From Bacteroidales bacterium UBA1722 (GTDB lineage: Bacteria > Bacteroidota > Bacteroidia > Bacteroidales > UBA932), in assembly GCA_002317435.1 (NCBI GenBank), contig DCIQ01000203.1, positions 1 through 8,610 of the forward strand: a DNA stretch of 8,610 bases, read 5' to 3'. The translations under genes were made by a program, and so were the position numbers. Under the pieces are notes generated by a model that worked only from the letters and a program-made list of their open reading frames with translations, made no database searches and was not told the origin of the DNA. This document shows positions 7,498-8,610 of this stretch, one piece after another. Every line of letters starts with the position of its first letter. Position 1 is the first letter of the stretch.

Positions 7498-8442
7498 TCA
7501 GGATTCACGGAGTCCCCGCCCCTGCTTGCAGATGACATGCTCCTGGGTAAGCCGCACGATGAGCTTGTCGAGCAGTCCGTTCACGAAAACCTTGCTGTTC
7601 TGCGTGCTGTAGAATTTGGATATCTCCACATATTCGTTTATGGTCACTTTCACAGGTATCTCCTCGAAGGCCACGGCCTCGGCAAGTCCCTGTGATATCA
7701 GAACCGTATCAGTGGCGACGAATCTCTCCGAATCCCAGTTGGGGACATTCCGGGAGATGAGCTGGAAATACTCGTCGGCATGGAGCATCGATACCGAAAG
7801 AAGCCTGAAGGCGAATTCCCTGTCGTCCTCCTTCATGAAAGTGTCCGGATAGAAAATGCGCTTCCTGGTCTTGAACATATCGATGCTTCTGAATATCACA
7901 TTGATGACATAGGTCAGATCATCCATCCAATACATGGATTTCTCCTCCAGCATCTCCTCGAGCTCTTCGTTCTCATTCACTTCGTTGGCCAGAATATTGG
8001 CCACGAGTTCAGCATCCTGGGCGACAGACCTCTCGCCGGAAGACATATAATCCTGAAAATACTCCCTCTCCGATATCTGCGCCATAAGCTTGCGGACGAA
8101 ACGGGTGTCGTCACCGGCCCATGACAGAGCATGTTTCTCACAGTATGTGGTGAAAACGGTGTCGTTTTCAAGATATGTCAGCAGTTTGTTCTCTATGAAT
8201 TTGCGGTTGGGATTCCTCTCCGAGACGGTCGGATTGAACTTTCTGAGACCGTTTTCGATCTTGGCCTCCGCAGCCTTCCTGAGCGCGACCATCAGATTCA
8301 GCACGAAGAAATACAGCTGATGTGTACCCTGGCAGGAAAGATTCAGCTGCCTCTGGGCTTCCTGAACGGAATCAAAGCCTCCGAACATGTTACTGTAAAG
8401 GACTTTGAAAACCTTAATTCTAATCAAACGACGATTAATCAT
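7498..8442 (-). CDS. nusB: Transcription antitermination factor NusB, long Bacteroidota form
   Basis: NusB binds boxA RNA with ribosomal protein S10 and takes part in antitermination of rRNA operons. The protein is 314 residues, about twice the E. coli length, as expected for Bacteroidota homologues. The N-terminus MINRRLIRIKVFKVLYS is the family's typical RNA-binding helix (compare RRxARExAxQxLY in E. coli). The central region (about 60-170) is helical, charged and lineage-specific. The C-terminal part (about 215-305) matches the NusB core: EREFAFRLLS-like helices, DTVLISQGLAEAVAFEEIPVKVTINEYVEISKFYST and FVNGLLDKL. This last stretch equals the conserved E. coli NEAVELAKxFG...FVNGVLD block. 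It is the first gene of the minus-strand train, with a matched -7 element 33 bases before its ATG. Stop TGA at 7498-7500. Confidence 0.93.
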   Translation of the reverse strand: MINRRLIRIKVFKVLYSNMFGGFDSVQEAQRQLNLSCQGTHQLYFFVLNLMVALRKAAEAKIENGLRKFNPTVSERNPNRKFIENKLLTYLENDTVFTTYCEKHALSWAGDDTRFVRKLMAQISEREYFQDYMSSGERSVAQDAELVANILANEVNENEELEEMLEEKSMYWMDDLTYVINVIFRSIDMFKTRKRIFYPDTFMKEDDREFAFRLLSVSMLHADEYFQLISRNVPNWDSERFVATDTVLISQGLAEAVAFEEIPVKVTINEYVEISKFYSTQNSKVFVNGLLDKLIVRLTQEHVICKQGRGLRES

Positions 8443-8474
8443 ATATGTTGTAATCTATTAACAAAATAATTGTG

Positions 8475-8482
8475 CAAATATA
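8475..8482 (-). promoter_or_regulatory. -7 promoter element for nusB
   Basis: On the minus strand TATATTTG is an exact match to the Bacteroidota -7 consensus TAnnTTTG. Its near end is 33 bases before the nusB ATG, so a start point a few bases downstream would leave a leader of roughly 25 bases. No TTTG or TTG -33 box is visible at the expected 19-21 base distance. Confidence 0.5.
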
Positions 8483-8504
8483 GGCTTAAATCACGATTTT
8501 CTTA

Positions 8505-8512
8505 TATCTTTG
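8505..8512 (+). promoter_or_regulatory. -7 promoter element for the divergent plus-strand gene
   Basis: TATCTTTG on the plus strand matches TAnnTTTG exactly and lies 27 bases before the ATG at 8540, giving a leader of about 20 bases. No -33 box is evident. It is back-to-back with the nusB element, 22 bases apart. Confidence 0.5.
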
Positions 8513-8539
8513 TGAAGAAATTTTATAAATCATTCAATT

Positions 8540-8610
8540 ATGTATTCAGAAGATATTGAAAACGCAGCAGCGCAGGACCGTAATGGAGATGATGTTTTTT
8601 CAAAGCCGGT
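8540..8610 (+). CDS. Start of a plus-strand gene, possibly a PUR-alpha-like (DUF3276) nucleic-acid-binding protein
   Basis: Only 23 codons and two bases lie inside the window, beginning MYSEDIENAAAQ and reaching GDDVFSKP at the edge. The start is supported by an exact -7 element 27 bases upstream, an AT-rich leader, and an open frame of normal codon use. Bacteroidota PUR-alpha-like proteins begin with a short acidic variable segment followed by a stretch of the form (E/D)xVFSKxVRAGKR; the VFSKPV here fits that pattern, and the protein would bind single-stranded DNA or RNA. With so few residues this is a suggestion, not an identification; any other protein with an acidic N-terminus remains possible. 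It is transcribed divergently from nusB. Confidence 0.5.
   Translation, partial: MYSEDIENAAAQDRNGDDVFSKP

Overview
The window looks like ordinary chromosomal core sequence from a member of the Bacteroidota, most likely order Bacteroidales. The reasons are the long NusB-YajC-YbbR-CoaE gene order, lineage-restricted families (DUF5606, a DUF6340-type lipoprotein, a TerB-J-domain protein that starts with a glycine-rich hydrophobic segment), the lack of Shine-Dalgarno sites before most starts, and TAnnTTTG-type -7 promoter elements in the one divergent intergenic region. Genus and species cannot be read from this stretch.

Layout. Nearly everything is on the minus strand and is transcribed from right to left as one tightly packed train: nusB (7498-8442), yajC (7128-7451), a YbbR-domain membrane protein (6124-7122), coaE (5528-6127), a TerB/J-domain protein split by a frameshift (4746-5484), a DUF5606 protein (4251-4709), rimO (2902-4239), a DUF6340-like lipoprotein (1889-2905), nfo (999-1892) and the first 306 codons of glnS (1-919), which runs off the left edge. 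Three junctions (ybbR/coaE, rimO/DUF6340, DUF6340/nfo) are 4-base ATGA overlaps. At the right edge a plus-strand gene begins at 8540; its first residues resemble the start of Bacteroidota PUR-alpha-like (DUF3276) nucleic-acid-binding proteins.

How the genes relate. This is a housekeeping group rather than one pathway: transcription and rRNA processing (NusB), the Sec translocon accessory YajC, an envelope-anchored YbbR protein, the last step of CoA synthesis (CoaE), a co-chaperone-like protein, ribosomal protein S12 methylthiolation (RimO), base-excision repair (endonuclease IV) and tRNA charging (GlnRS). Likely transcription starts are the divergent region 8443-8539 and possibly a weak internal site before the TerB gene; an inverted repeat directly after nfo may separate glnS from the genes upstream.

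The main anomaly is a one-base frameshift at about position 5001 that separates the TerB domain from its J domain. No mobile elements, CRISPR arrays, tRNA or rRNA genes were found. No gene-free stretch exceeds 300 bases; the longest is 8443-8539. I see no clear evidence of a previously undescribed system here.
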